A DNA stretch of 64,000 nt from NCBI GenBank assembly GCA_017303675.1, contig JAFLBX010000002.1, forward strand, positions 434,001 to 498,000, written 5' to 3'. The stretch's first letter is position 1. Every line of letters begins with the position of its first letter. A program made the position numbers and the translations under genes. Of this stretch, positions 43,043-53,300 are shown in pieces. Below the pieces are notes generated by a model that saw only the letters and a program-made list of their open reading frames with translations, searched no databases and had not been told where the DNA came from. The DNA comes from Ignavibacteria bacterium. GTDB lineage: Bacteria; Bacteroidota; Ignavibacteria; Tepidaquicellales; OLB5.

Positions 43043-44386
43043 TTAATAGCTCAGTAAACCCTGGTAATATTCAAGTGTTTTCTGAGCATTGATAAAATCA
43101 TATATAAGATTTGATTTATTGATCAAAATATTGTTAAGGTTAGTTGTCGCTGTGTTCACATCCAATACAGTTCCTATACCTACCCTGTATGATTCTTCAG
43201 CCAACAGCTTATTCTGCTGCGCATTTAAAAGGCTTCTGTCGGTAATTTCTATCTGTTTAAGCAGTGACCTCAGATCCTGTATTGCTTTTTTGATCTGGAG
43301 CTCCGTTTGATTTTTAATAAGCTTTATATCTTCCTGGGCAGATCTGTAATTAATAAGAGCTATTTGCCTCTGGTAATCCTGCTGGAAACCCTGGAAGATC
43401 GGGTAGCTTAATGATAAGCCTATTGTGAATGTACGCTGGTTTGTAACGTTATCTATTTTGTCACCGTTCATTGAATACTGTCCGAAGCCAGATAATGTAG
43501 GGAAGTATTGAGTTCCCCGTGCAATATCAATATTTGTTTCTAGCAGGTCCAGGTTCTGAATTCTTGCCCTTATATCCTGCCTGTTGTTAAATGCATTTCT
43601 TACAAGGTTGTCAGTATTCTGGTTCTGAATGACATAAGCTTCAAGGTTTTCGTAGGCAATTTCTGTATTGAACTCAGCCTGGTTAACTGCATAATTCCGT
43701 TCAAGCGGAAGATTAGCATTGTAAGCCAGGTCACTAATGGACTTGTTGAGATTATTCTTTGCCTGCTCTACCAGTAATTCATTCTGTGCTACAATAACAT
43801 CCTGCTGATAAACATCTGAAAGTGTTCTTCTGCCTACTTCAACAAATATTTTGATCCTATCAAGCTGTGCCCGTGAATCTGCCAGTGTAGCTTCGTTAAT
43901 AACCACGATCTGCTGGTTTTTAAGTACAGTAATATAGCTGTTGATTATCTTAACAGCGATATCCTGTTTAAGCTGTTTAAGCTGGATCTGATACTGAACT
44001 TTTGTCTGTTTGGCAAGCTCAATTCTGTCAAAATTCGCCATTCCGTCAAATAACGTAACATCTGATCTTAGTGATAAAGAAAAATTATTGGATGTTTCAT
44101 TGCTTTCAGGTATCGGAATGCCGTTCTGGTTTATAAAGCTGTTGTTGATAACGGTATTTGAGCGTGACCAGCCGGTTGTGAACTTTAGATCAGGAAATAA
44201 ATTTCCGTAATTAGCCCGTAAATTGCTTTCCTGCAGCTCGATCGTGTTTTCAAGTTTGGTTATATTGGGGTCATTTTTGTAAGCGTGCTCAATAGCTTCT
44301 TTAAGTGAAACCTGAACAATTTGCGCTGAAATTTCAGCACAAAACAGCATTACAAGCATTATTACTGATAATTTTAGTATCTTCAT
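43043..44386 (-). CDS. TolC-family outer-membrane efflux protein
   Basis: 447 aa. A signal peptide (about 1-21, ending SAQIV) is followed by the duplicated OEP repeats: SLKEAIEHAYKNDPNITKLENTIELQESN and the later half starting near LEAYVIQNQNTDNLVRNAFNNRQDI. The C-terminal ESYRVGIGTVLDVNTATTNL block is typical. Forms the outer-membrane channel and tunnel. First gene of the tolC-macA-ATPase-TPR-permease operon, reading away from the divergent sugar dehydrogenase gene. Confidence 0.93.
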   Translation of the reverse strand: MKILKLSVIMLVMLFCAEISAQIVQVSLKEAIEHAYKNDPNITKLENTIELQESNLRANYGNLFPDLKFTTGWSRSNTVINNSFINQNGIPIPESNETSNNFSLSLRSDVTLFDGMANFDRIELAKQTKVQYQIQLKQLKQDIAVKIINSYITVLKNQQIVVINEATLADSRAQLDRIKIFVEVGRRTLSDVYQQDVIVAQNELLVEQAKNNLNKSISDLAYNANLPLERNYAVNQAEFNTEIAYENLEAYVIQNQNTDNLVRNAFNNRQDIRARIQNLDLLETNIDIARGTQYFPTLSGFGQYSMNGDKIDNVTNQRTFTIGLSLSYPIFQGFQQDYQRQIALINYRSAQEDIKLIKNQTELQIKKAIQDLRSLLKQIEITDRSLLNAQQNKLLAEESYRVGIGTVLDVNTATTNLNNILINKSNLIYDFINAQKTLEYYQGLLSY

Positions 44387-44585
44387 ATAATATTTTGGAT
44401 AAAGATGCAGCTTTATAGTTTATTAAGACGATAAAATACTTCTTTTAGTTTCAAATTATAAGTCAAAATTTCAATTTTATTGTAAAAATGTGTTACAATT
44501 ACAGAAATTTAAAACGCAACCTTTTAAGGCAAAACAGTATTTAAATCATTAATTTAGTAGGTTAACTTTAAATATTATTACAGTT

Positions 44586-45731
44586 ATGAACATACTTCTT
44601 AATCTGATATTTGCAGCAGCATTTTTTCTTTCTGGCGGATGCAAAGAAAAAAATGATAGCAGGGAAACTGAGCTTAAAAATTCTACAACAGAAAGAACTG
44701 AACTAAAAGGGAATACTGTAGAAACTTTCGTTACAGGCCTTGAAGTGCCGTGGAGCATAGTTTTTACATCCGCAAACAGGGTTTTGGTGAACGAGCGGCC
44801 CGGAAGATTAAGGGTAATTAATGACGGAAAGCTTGAACAAAACCCGTTAATGACATTTGAAGATGTTTCAAGCGGTTCTGAAGAAGGGCTGATGGGATTA
44901 ACTCTAGACCCGGGTTACACAGAAAATAAGTTCATATATTTAAGCTACGCTTATGAAAAGAGTGGTGAGCTTGCTGTAAAAGTTGTGAAGTATAAGGATA
45001 ACGGCTCAGGTATAAGTGACCCGCAGCTGATTTTTGATAATATACCTGCAGAAAAATACCATGCAGGCTGCAGAATAAAATTCGGGCCGGACGGCAAGTT
45101 GTATATTACTACCGGCGATGCCGGTGAGAGAAAGCTTGCCCAGGACCTGAGCAAGCTTCACGGAAAAATTCTGAGAATTAACTCTGATGGCTCAATTCCT
45201 CCGGATAATCCATTCTCGAATTCGCCGGTGTGGAGCTATGGGCACCGCAATCCGCAGGGAATTGACTGGGTAGCAGGCACTGATATAATGTGGCAGACTG
45301 AACACGGTCCGAGCGGGTTTGACGGACCTGGCGGCGGTGATGAAGTGAATGTAATTGTAAAAGGCGGCAATTATGGCTGGCCGGAAGTATCACATACTGA
45401 AAGCAGTGAGGGTATGATATCGCCATTATTGGTTTTTACACCCGCAGAAGCTCCGGCTTCGGGTCTAGTTTACAAATCAGGCAAGATAACAGAATTTAAA
45501 GATTGCTTCCTCTTTGGCTGCTTAAGAGGTAACGGAATAATTGTGGTAAAGATCGACCCGAATGACAGGAGCAAAGCGCTTTCACACAGTAAAATTGCAA
45601 CAGAGTATGGCAGGATAAGGGATATAGCAGAGGGTCCGGATGGCTATATTTACTTTTCAAGCAGTAACAAAGATGGAAGGGGCTCACCCAAAACCGGAGA
45701 TGATAAGATTTACAGAATAATTCCGAATTGA
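44586..45731 (+). CDS. PQQ-dependent aldose sugar dehydrogenase-like lipoprotein
   Basis: 381 aa. Lipobox SGGC (residue about 19) is followed by a six-bladed GSDH beta-propeller: GLEVPWSIVFTSANRVLVNERPGRL, EEGLMGLTLDPGYTENKFIYLSYAY, HAGCRIKFGPDGKLYITTGD, YGHRNPQGIDW and EHGPSGFDGPGGGDEVN. His and Asp in these segments match the active-site and PQQ contacts of soluble glucose and aldose dehydrogenases. Likely periplasmic, tied to the outer membrane. No PQQ biosynthesis genes are nearby. Confidence 0.9.
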   Translation: MNILLNLIFAAAFFLSGGCKEKNDSRETELKNSTTERTELKGNTVETFVTGLEVPWSIVFTSANRVLVNERPGRLRVINDGKLEQNPLMTFEDVSSGSEEGLMGLTLDPGYTENKFIYLSYAYEKSGELAVKVVKYKDNGSGISDPQLIFDNIPAEKYHAGCRIKFGPDGKLYITTGDAGERKLAQDLSKLHGKILRINSDGSIPPDNPFSNSPVWSYGHRNPQGIDWVAGTDIMWQTEHGPSGFDGPGGGDEVNVIVKGGNYGWPEVSHTESSEGMISPLLVFTPAEAPASGLVYKSGKITEFKDCFLFGCLRGNGIIVVKIDPNDRSKALSHSKIATEYGRIRDIAEGPDGYIYFSSSNKDGRGSPKTGDDKIYRIIPN

Positions 45732-45756
45732 ATTTTGCCTCCATATTTTCTCACTT

Positions 45757-45867
45757 TGAGCCTGTCGAAGGGTGAAATAAGACGATAAAATCCATCCTTC
45801 GACAAGCTCGGGATGAGGTAGAAAGCTTGATTGTACATTTTCTCACCCGAAGCTTGTCGAAGGGTAT
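45757..45867. repeat. CCTTCGACAAGCTCGGGATGAG repeats
   Basis: Three copies in both orientations (about 45757-45774, 45797-45818 and 45845-45867) of the same family as at 9342. This 215-bp gap contains no gene. Confidence 0.65.
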
Positions 45868-45946
45868 TAAAGCTTGGTTACTTCTTAGTCCTTAAATCTC
45901 TTTTAAATATTGCATATATTTGCAATAGTTAATTTAAAGTATATAC

Positions 45947-46351
45947 ATGATAAAAGAGAAATTTTTAGGCAGGTGGAAGCTTAAATCAGTAATTGTTCGC
46001 CATGAAGATACCATTATTTACCCATTCGGCAGACATGTAAAAGCAATTTTATTTTATGATGAGAAATATATGTCAGCGCAGATAATGATGCCGCATGACC
46101 TTCCGCTTGAGCAAATGCCTGAAAAGAAGCTTAAACTGAAAGATCTCGCATGGGCTTTAAAGAACCTGGGTTATATGGGATATTTCGGTCCTTACGAAAT
46201 AGACGAAGAAAAACATGTAATCAAGCATCATGTTGAAGGAGCCATAGTCCAGAGTCTGGTTGGGGGCACAGAAGTGCGTAAATACCGGTTTGAGCATGGC
46301 GAAATGATACTTTCAGCGGGACCAATGGAGCTTAGGTGGATGAGGGCTTAA
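45947..46351 (+). CDS. Lipocalin-like domain protein
   Basis: 134 aa. The pattern FLGRWKLKSVIVRHEDTIIYPFGRHVKAILFYDEKYMSAQIMMP, with an FGPYEIDEEKHVIKHHVEGA block, matches the small lipocalin-like (Lipocalin_5) family, a beta-barrel likely to bind a small hydrophobic ligand. No signal peptide, so cytoplasmic. A TATATTTG at 45915-45922 might be a -7 box, but no -33 TTG is seen. Its end overlaps the convergent helicase gene by four bases. Confidence 0.8.
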   Translation: MIKEKFLGRWKLKSVIVRHEDTIIYPFGRHVKAILFYDEKYMSAQIMMPHDLPLEQMPEKKLKLKDLAWALKNLGYMGYFGPYEIDEEKHVIKHHVEGAIVQSLVGGTEVRKYRFEHGEMILSAGPMELRWMRA

Positions 46352-48354
46352 TCACTTTCTATTATAACTTCACACTCAGGCAGTGAATGGATAAAATGTT
46401 TGCCGTAGGGTTTCTTTAATATGCGGCTATCTAAAATGCAGATTATTCCTTCATCGTTTCTGCTGCGTATCAATCGGCCCACACCCTGTTTAAACTTTAA
46501 TATAGCTGTTGGCAATGAATAATCCATGAATGGATTACCGCCTTTCTGCAAAATGAACTCCAGCTTGGCTTCTATGACAGGGTGGTCAGGCACTTCGAAG
46601 GGAAGCTTTGTTACAATCACATTGCGCAGGCTGTGACCCGGAATATCAACACCCATCCAGAAACTGTCCACTCCGAATAAAACTGAATTTTCATCGTCAC
46701 GGAATTCCTGCAATATTCGGTTATTAGGCATGCCGTTATGCTGCGCGTATAAATTAATTCCTTCACCTATAAACTCTTCAAGCAGCCTGTTGTATGCTGT
46801 TTTTAGCAGCTTATTGCTGGTAAAAAGCACAAGTGCTCCGCCGCTGGTTTTTTTAACACACTCTTTGATCTTACCTGTAAGTATCTTTTCAAAATCACTT
46901 TCATTCAGTATATCACTTATCTTATACTTCGGGGTCTTTTCCGGTTCCGGTATATCCTTATATACATGAATCTTCATCTGCCTGCTGTAATCAAACGGAG
47001 TTTCAATAATTTCGCTTCTGATCTCTTCTGCGCCAACGGTATTTTTAAAGAATTCAAGGTTGTTGTTTGTAGAAAGTGTTGCAGATGTCATTACACACTG
47101 CCTGTTCTTAGCGAAAACATTTTCGCGGAAGTATTCCGCCATATCTATTGGAGAAATACAAAGATCTATATTGTTCCTTGCCCTGCCTTTATATTCAACC
47201 CAGTAAACATATTCATCGCTTTTCTGCTCGAGGAAAAATATCAGATTGTTCCGTATCCTTGTGAACTTTGTAAAGTAATTCTTTATTTCATCTTCCTCGA
47301 TATCATTCTTAGCCAGGGGAGTTGCTTTTTTCAGTTCAATGGTAAGCTCCAGCAGTGAGTTCATCAATTCAGTGCCAAGAGGAACAGGCTTTTTTATCCT
47401 GATCGCGCTTTTATGCGCCTGCGCATGATATACATCGTTTACATGTGAGTGCAGCATTTTAAAAAAATGCTCATTATCCTGGTAAGTTATCTCAATGGCT
47501 TTTTTAAGGCGGTCAGCCTGTTTCATTGAAAAAAATCCTTTTTGTGTACGGGGATTGTATAACTTATTCAGCCAGAACCTTATCTGCTCTTTTGATACTG
47601 AAGGTGAAACTCGCTCTGCGGCAATTTGTTCAACAGTATGAGCTTCATCGAAGATAACAAAATCATTAAAGTATAGATAACCTTCGGAATCCCGCTCATA
47701 AAATCCGAACAGTGTAAAAAACAGATGGTGATTCAATACCAGTACATCGGCATCCTTCATTCTTTGTTTAGCCTGCTGGTAGTAACAGTTAATATCAGCT
47801 CCGCCGCAGGATTTCTGCGTGCATACTCCTTCTTCAGCGAAAATTTCACTCCACACAGTATCATCAACAGGGAAGGGTATATCCTGCCTTGTTCCTTTGC
47901 CTTCCTTATTCACAAAATCATATATCTTCTGCAGTGTCTGCTGTTCGCTTGTCATAAACAATGAATTCTTTTCGATCATTGCCTTGTTCAGGCGCTTGGT
48001 GCAGATGTAATTGTTCCGTCCTTTTAAGATCTCGTACTTAAACTCAACAGGCAGTATTCTGGCAAGTGCGGGAATATCTTTATTAATGAGCTGTTCCTGC
48101 AGGTTGATAGTGCAGGTAGAAATTATAGCTTTCCGTTCATTCTGCAGCGCGTATAATATCGAAGGTACTAAGTAGGCAAGGGACTTGCCAACGCCAGTAG
48201 GCGCTTCAATGATGTTATGCTCGGCTGATTCCAGTGAATCAGCTATACTTACAGCCATTTGCTGCTGCTGTGAGCGGTATTCAAAGCCTTCAAGTTGAGA
48301 AAGCAGCCCGGAAGGGGAGAAGATCTCTTTGATTTCATTGGTAAAATCAGACAT
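46348..48354 (-). CDS. dinG: DinG/XPD-type ATP-dependent DNA helicase
   Basis: 668 aa, superfamily 2. Walker A EAPTGVGKSLAYLVP, DEAH box VIFDEAHTVEQ, four Cys for the XPD-type iron-sulfur cluster (NNYICTK, EGVCTQKSCGGADINCYYQ), motif III MTSATLS, and motifs V-VI in VLFGVDSFWMGVDIPG and KQGVGRLIRSRNDEG. Unwinds DNA 5'-3' and resolves structures during repair. No exonuclease domain is present. Symbol by similarity; YoaA is the close alternative. Confidence 0.88.
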   Translation of the reverse strand: MSDFTNEIKEIFSPSGLLSQLEGFEYRSQQQQMAVSIADSLESAEHNIIEAPTGVGKSLAYLVPSILYALQNERKAIISTCTINLQEQLINKDIPALARILPVEFKYEILKGRNNYICTKRLNKAMIEKNSLFMTSEQQTLQKIYDFVNKEGKGTRQDIPFPVDDTVWSEIFAEEGVCTQKSCGGADINCYYQQAKQRMKDADVLVLNHHLFFTLFGFYERDSEGYLYFNDFVIFDEAHTVEQIAAERVSPSVSKEQIRFWLNKLYNPRTQKGFFSMKQADRLKKAIEITYQDNEHFFKMLHSHVNDVYHAQAHKSAIRIKKPVPLGTELMNSLLELTIELKKATPLAKNDIEEDEIKNYFTKFTRIRNNLIFFLEQKSDEYVYWVEYKGRARNNIDLCISPIDMAEYFRENVFAKNRQCVMTSATLSTNNNLEFFKNTVGAEEIRSEIIETPFDYSRQMKIHVYKDIPEPEKTPKYKISDILNESDFEKILTGKIKECVKKTSGGALVLFTSNKLLKTAYNRLLEEFIGEGINLYAQHNGMPNNRILQEFRDDENSVLFGVDSFWMGVDIPGHSLRNVIVTKLPFEVPDHPVIEAKLEFILQKGGNPFMDYSLPTAILKFKQGVGRLIRSRNDEGIICILDSRILKKPYGKHFIHSLPECEVIIESD

Positions 48355-48651
48355 ATTTACAAAGATGTAAATAATGCCGTAAAAATGTTAGGGAATAATT
48401 TCTATTGAAGGCATTTGCTTTTTCAGATTTCTTGTATTATATTTGAAATAGTAAAACTAAACTAATCTATCTAAAACAGATCGAACAGAAAAATACCTTT
48501 TTAAAATTTTTCTAAATTAATCATAAATTATCTCAACAAAATTTTACCCGTTTAAATTAATTATTTAATTTAATAAAGGAGAAAATACATTTAAATTTTA
48601 TACTGGCTTGGTATAATCCGTGGCCGCAATGTAAAATTATGGAGGTAATTT
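48355..48651. other. Gene-free gap of 297 bp
   Basis: Between divergent dinG and the BNR/T9SS gene. AT-rich, with no open frame of interest and no strong hairpin. A ribosome site (GGAGGTAATTT) precedes the ATG at 48652. TTGGTATAAT near 48608 resembles a promoter fragment but is not convincing. Confidence 0.5.
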
Positions 48652-49953
48652 ATGAAACGGACTCATCTTAATGAAATCCTTTCATTGTTTCTGCTTTTAG
48701 TAATATTTTACTTTCCCGCTAAAATTTCAGCTCAATGGACTCAGCAAGTTTCCGGGACTGATTTTTTTCTCACAGCAGTTTATTTTCTAAACGAAAATAC
48801 AGGTTTGATCGGTGCAGGTGCGCCATTACCTTTAACAAGCAATTTTTACGGAGGTGAAATTATCAGGACCACCAATGGCGGTACGAACTGGCAAAGAGTT
48901 CTACTGGATAGTAACCTGAGGGTTAAAAGCTTCAGCTTTTTTGACCAAAATACAGGGTACGCTGTTGGCGGTTCATATGCAACTTACGGCAAAATCATGA
49001 AAACAACTAATGCAGGGCTGAACTGGTTTACTTACCTGGAAAATAATCAGCCCGGAAGTTACTATCACTTTTATAATTTATATTTTGCAAACGATAATAC
49101 CGGTTTTGTTTCAAACCAGCTTGGCGTTTACAGGACCAATAATGCCGGTACTAACTGGAATTTATGTCTGAACGCCAGTGATTATGCCTATGGTTATTTA
49201 TCTTTTAAGAAATTACATTTTTTTGATGTCAACACAGGCATATTTTTATCTGATAGCGGAAAGATTTACAAGACCACAGATTCCGGTTCAAACTGGAGCA
49301 TCAGCTATGTAGATCATTTAACCAGTTTCAAAGATATTACTTTTTCAAACAGTAATACAGGTTTCGCTGTGGGTCTTGAGGGAAAATTCTACCGGACAAC
49401 TAACAGAGGCACATCTGGGCAGCAAGCAGATCTTGGAACTAATGAATCATTTTACGCGGTCAGATTTCCAAACTCACTTACAGGATATCTTACAAAGGAT
49501 CAAGGTGTTTTAAAGTCAACAGACGGCGGATCAACCTGGCAGCAGATCATGCAGCTTAATACTGATACATTGTTCTCGGTATATTTCTTAACACAGGATA
49601 TAGGTTATGTTGCAGGAACAAAAGGTAAAGTTTTTAAAACTATAACCGGGGGAGTATTAGGTATTAACCAAATTTCAAATGAAGTGCCTAAAGAATATTT
49701 ACTTGAACAGAATTATCCCAATCCTTTCAATCCTTCAACAATTATTAAGTTCTCAATACCTAAGCTCTCAAAAGTAAGATTAGCTATTTATGATTTGCTT
49801 GGGCGGGAAGTAGAATCACTGGTGAATAGTCAGCTTACACCAGGAATATATGAAGTGAACTGGAATGCTGCAAAATTTTCAAGTGGTATTTATATGTACA
49901 GGCTTGAAACTAATGATTTCAGCATGGTAAAGAAAATGTCCTTAATAAAATAA
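48652..49953 (+). CDS. Secreted BNR/Ycf48-like propeller protein with T9SS signal
   Basis: 433 aa. The signal peptide ends near KISAQW. Repeated Asp/BNR-type blades of the form TTNGGTNWQRV, TTNAGLNWFTY, TNNAGTNWNLC, TTDSGSNWSIS and STDGGSTWQQI alternate with NTGF/NTGY strands, giving a predicted beta-propeller. The C-terminal sorting domain has YPNPFNPSTIIKFSIP and ends MSLIK. Exported by type IX secretion; function unknown, probably binding or structural. Related in design to the gene at 54973. Confidence 0.88.
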   Translation: MKRTHLNEILSLFLLLVIFYFPAKISAQWTQQVSGTDFFLTAVYFLNENTGLIGAGAPLPLTSNFYGGEIIRTTNGGTNWQRVLLDSNLRVKSFSFFDQNTGYAVGGSYATYGKIMKTTNAGLNWFTYLENNQPGSYYHFYNLYFANDNTGFVSNQLGVYRTNNAGTNWNLCLNASDYAYGYLSFKKLHFFDVNTGIFLSDSGKIYKTTDSGSNWSISYVDHLTSFKDITFSNSNTGFAVGLEGKFYRTTNRGTSGQQADLGTNESFYAVRFPNSLTGYLTKDQGVLKSTDGGSTWQQIMQLNTDTLFSVYFLTQDIGYVAGTKGKVFKTITGGVLGINQISNEVPKEYLLEQNYPNPFNPSTIIKFSIPKLSKVRLAIYDLLGREVESLVNSQLTPGIYEVNWNAAKFSSGIYMYRLETNDFSMVKKMSLIK

Positions 49954-49966
49954 GTATCCTTTATAT

Positions 49967-50085
49967 ACCTTACATCATTGGAAAGATACCTTACATCATT
50001 GGGGCAACCTTAACAACTGGGAAAACCTTAAATTTAAGAACCTTATACAATTGAGAAGAAACCTTACAGTTTTGGGTGAACCTTA
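49967..50085. repeat. Seven degenerate ACCTTA repeats
   Basis: ACCTTA occurs at 49967, 49988, 50007, 50025, 50040, 50061 and 50080 (steps 21, 19, 18, 15, 21, 19). Several units continue as CAT-CATTGG or AnnnTTGGG. The array starts 14 bp after the T9SS gene stop and ends before its terminator. A frame across it is open but has no start codon. Confidence 0.75.
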
Positions 50086-50126
50086 CTAACAGAAATAACT
50101 TGCACCCTTATTGTGGCGCCATATCA

Positions 50127-50153
50127 GGGGCGGATAAATTCTGCCCCTTTACT
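50127..50153 (+). terminator. Probable intrinsic terminator
   Basis: GGGGCGGA-taaat-TCTGCCCC (one G-T pair), then TTTACTTTTT. Lies after the ACCTTA array. The rest of the gap to 50373 is AT-rich; it contains an inverted CCCG-ggttca-CGGG at about 50300 and no gene. Confidence 0.7.
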
Positions 50154-50373
50154 TTTTGTTGAAATACATTTAAATTTGTTAATAATTAAAACTACATTAT
50201 AGCATACAAATCTACCCGTTTTATTTAAATTATCAAATTTTCGATATTTTTTAGCATTGATATAACTGTCATTTTCAGTTAATCTTGTCTTTTTCGTTCC
50301 CCGGGTTCACGGGAAACGGAATTGACCTGTTATTTTGTTTATAAACTAAATACGCTAATTTTATTTTATTTTT

Positions 50374-53300
50374 ATGATATCAAGAATCCTGTTATTAATA
50401 CTGCTTGTTTCAGCCGTTACATATTCACAGTTTGAGCCGAACCCTGAGCTTGAATGGTTCACAATAGAAACCGAACACTTTTACATTCATTACCATAAAG
50501 GAACAGAAAGAACAGCTAAGCTTACAGCAAAAATTGCGGAAGAAGTTTACGGACCGATAACTTCATTATATAAATATGCCCCGGAAGATAAAACTTCATG
50601 GATCATAAACGATGAATCGGATATTTCCAACGGCGCAACTGATTATTACGGCAACAGGATAGAAATTGCATCAGCTTCGCTTGATTTTGATCTTCGCGGC
50701 ACACACAACTGGCTAAGGAATGTTATAACTCACGAATATACCCATGTTATACAGGTTCAGGCTTCAATGAAATTTTCAACTAAATTCCCTTCATTATACC
50801 TGCAGTTCCTGAATTATGAAAAAGAACGCAGGCCGGATGTTTTATACGGCTATCCCAATACAATTATTTCTTATCCGATCTCGGGAGTTGGAGTTCCTGC
50901 ATGGTTCGCTGAAGGTACAGCCCAATACCAGCGCCAGCAGCTTGGTTACGATTACTGGGACGCGCACAGAGATATGATACTGCGTATGCGTGTACTAGGC
51001 GATAATATGCTTACATGGGAAGAAATGGGACAGTTTGCCTCTGTGACAACATATAAAGCAGAATCAATTTATAATTCAGGCTTTGCGCTATCAAGATATA
51101 TCGCTGAGAAATACGGCGAAGATAAGCTTCGCGAGGTATCTGAAAATTTGGGTGACCTGACAAGATTAAATTCCGAAGGAGCTTTCAAAAAGGCAATCGG
51201 CAAATCAGGCAGCGATCTTTATGATGAATGGAAAGCATTCCTGAAACAGGACTACAAGAACCGTGTTGAAGGCATTAAAAGCCACCAGGTGGAAGGTAAA
51301 ATTATAGCTGATGTTGGTTTTGCAAATTATTACCCGCAGTTCTCTCCTGACGGGAAAAAGATAACATACCTTTCAAACAAAGAGTATGATTACGGTTCAA
51401 CTTCTATGTTCATCCATAATACATCAGGTTCAGGGGATGATGAAATGCTAATAGCCAGCGTCAGCGGTTCTTATGACTGGTCTGCAGACGGCAAAAAGAT
51501 AATATTTTCACGCAGGAATAAGCCGAATATTCATGATGCTGTTGTTTTTGACCTGTTTGAGTACGATGTTTCAAAAGAAGAAGAAACCCAGCTTACAAAC
51601 GGTTTAAGAGCACATGCACCTGCTTATTCAGGTGATGGTAAATGGATCTGCTTTGTAAGAAATTATGACGGAACACAGAACTTATTTATAGCACCGGCTC
51701 CGAACGGCAAAAAAATAGAAAAAAGGAATATTAAACAGATCACCACATTCACCAATGGTGAACAGATATACGCACCAAGGTGGTCACCGGTGAACAACAA
51801 TATTGTATTTGATTACAGCAAAGAAGGTTCGAGGCAAATTGCAGAAATAAATGTTGATAACGGGGAAATATTTTTTATTTTCAGTGATCCAAACGCAGAT
51901 TTTCGCAGTCCCGTATATACCAGAGACGGCGCATCAATAGTTTTCGCATCAGATATTACCGGAATATACAATATTTATAAGTATGACCTGATCAACAATG
52001 CAAGGATGACAAAGGAAAGCAGTACGGCATTTATGCAGCAGCTAACCAATGTTATTGGCGGAGCATTTATGCCGTCTGTTGATAGTGAAAAAAACCTGAC
52101 TTTTGCTTCATGGCAAACAGGCGGCTACAAAATCAATGAACTGAAAAATTATACTGAGTTTGATACTATTATTGCTGAAAAGAATGCAAAATATAACAGA
52201 CCCGATAAGCTGATCCAAAAATATGAACAGGAAAACAGCGATAACTCATCACTTGCAAAAAACAAGTATGATTTTCTGAAGCTGAAAAACTTCAAAGATG
52301 ACAGTGTTAAATCATACACATCTACCAAATACAATAACGTTGCAACACCGCTGTTCATAATACCTGTTCTAAGATTTGATAATTATACAAAAGACGGTAA
52401 ATTTCTTGATATAATAAAACCAGGTTTATATTTTTATTCTTCTGATGTTTTAGGCAGGATGGGAATATTCGGAGGTGCATCAATTAACAGGAAATTTGAA
52501 AGGGATCTTTTCCTGCAGTTTGATTATAACAACGGTGTTCCGTTCTTAAAAGACCTGTTCCTTAAAAAACTAGGGTTTTCACCTTCGTTCCAGCTTGCAG
52601 GGTATAATGTTACAAGGAAAACTGAAGCTGACCTTGTTGCGGGACTTGATACAATACCCGTTGATGTGACTTATGACCTGCTTCAGTTTGAGTTTGGTAT
52701 GGGCTTTAAAATCATTAATGCCAACCATAACATGCGGGCCGGATTCACATTCTCATCCTATTCATCAAAGCTGAGCACATTTATTATTCCTTCTATAAAC
52801 AGGCAGGTATCGGCTTCATCAACTAATTATTTTACAGGCAGGGATCTTTCATTAACCTATTCATACAGCTCATTTCTTCCAAATAAGAATGATGATATAA
52901 ATCCAATAGGCCGTTATTTCAGGCTGAAATATGATTACGAGATAAATGATCTTAATCCTGAGCTTGTTATAGATGACCAGGGCAATGTAACTGAAGCATT
53001 TGAAAAAGCTAAATTCCACCGTTTGGAAGGAGACTTGCTGCAGGGCTTCGGATTATTCAACAATTCACATTCTTTAAGCCTAAGGCTGCGGGCAGGTACT
53101 ATTTTCGGTCCTGAGCAGGATAATTTCTTTGATTTTTACGCAAGCGGCTTCCCGAACATGAAAGGATATCCATTTTATGCAATAGGTGGCAACAGGTACG
53201 CTACTGCGAATTTGACATATAGATTCCCGTTGGCAACAAACCTTGATTTCAAGTTCCTCCAGTTCTATTTTGATAAGCTGTATTTATCAGTTTACGGAGA

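Noticed and set aside
49967-50089. ACCTTA array as a coding peptide repeat (TLHHW-like units).
   Set aside because: No start codon in frame, unit lengths are not consistently multiples of three, and a terminator follows a T9SS gene that already has its own stop.
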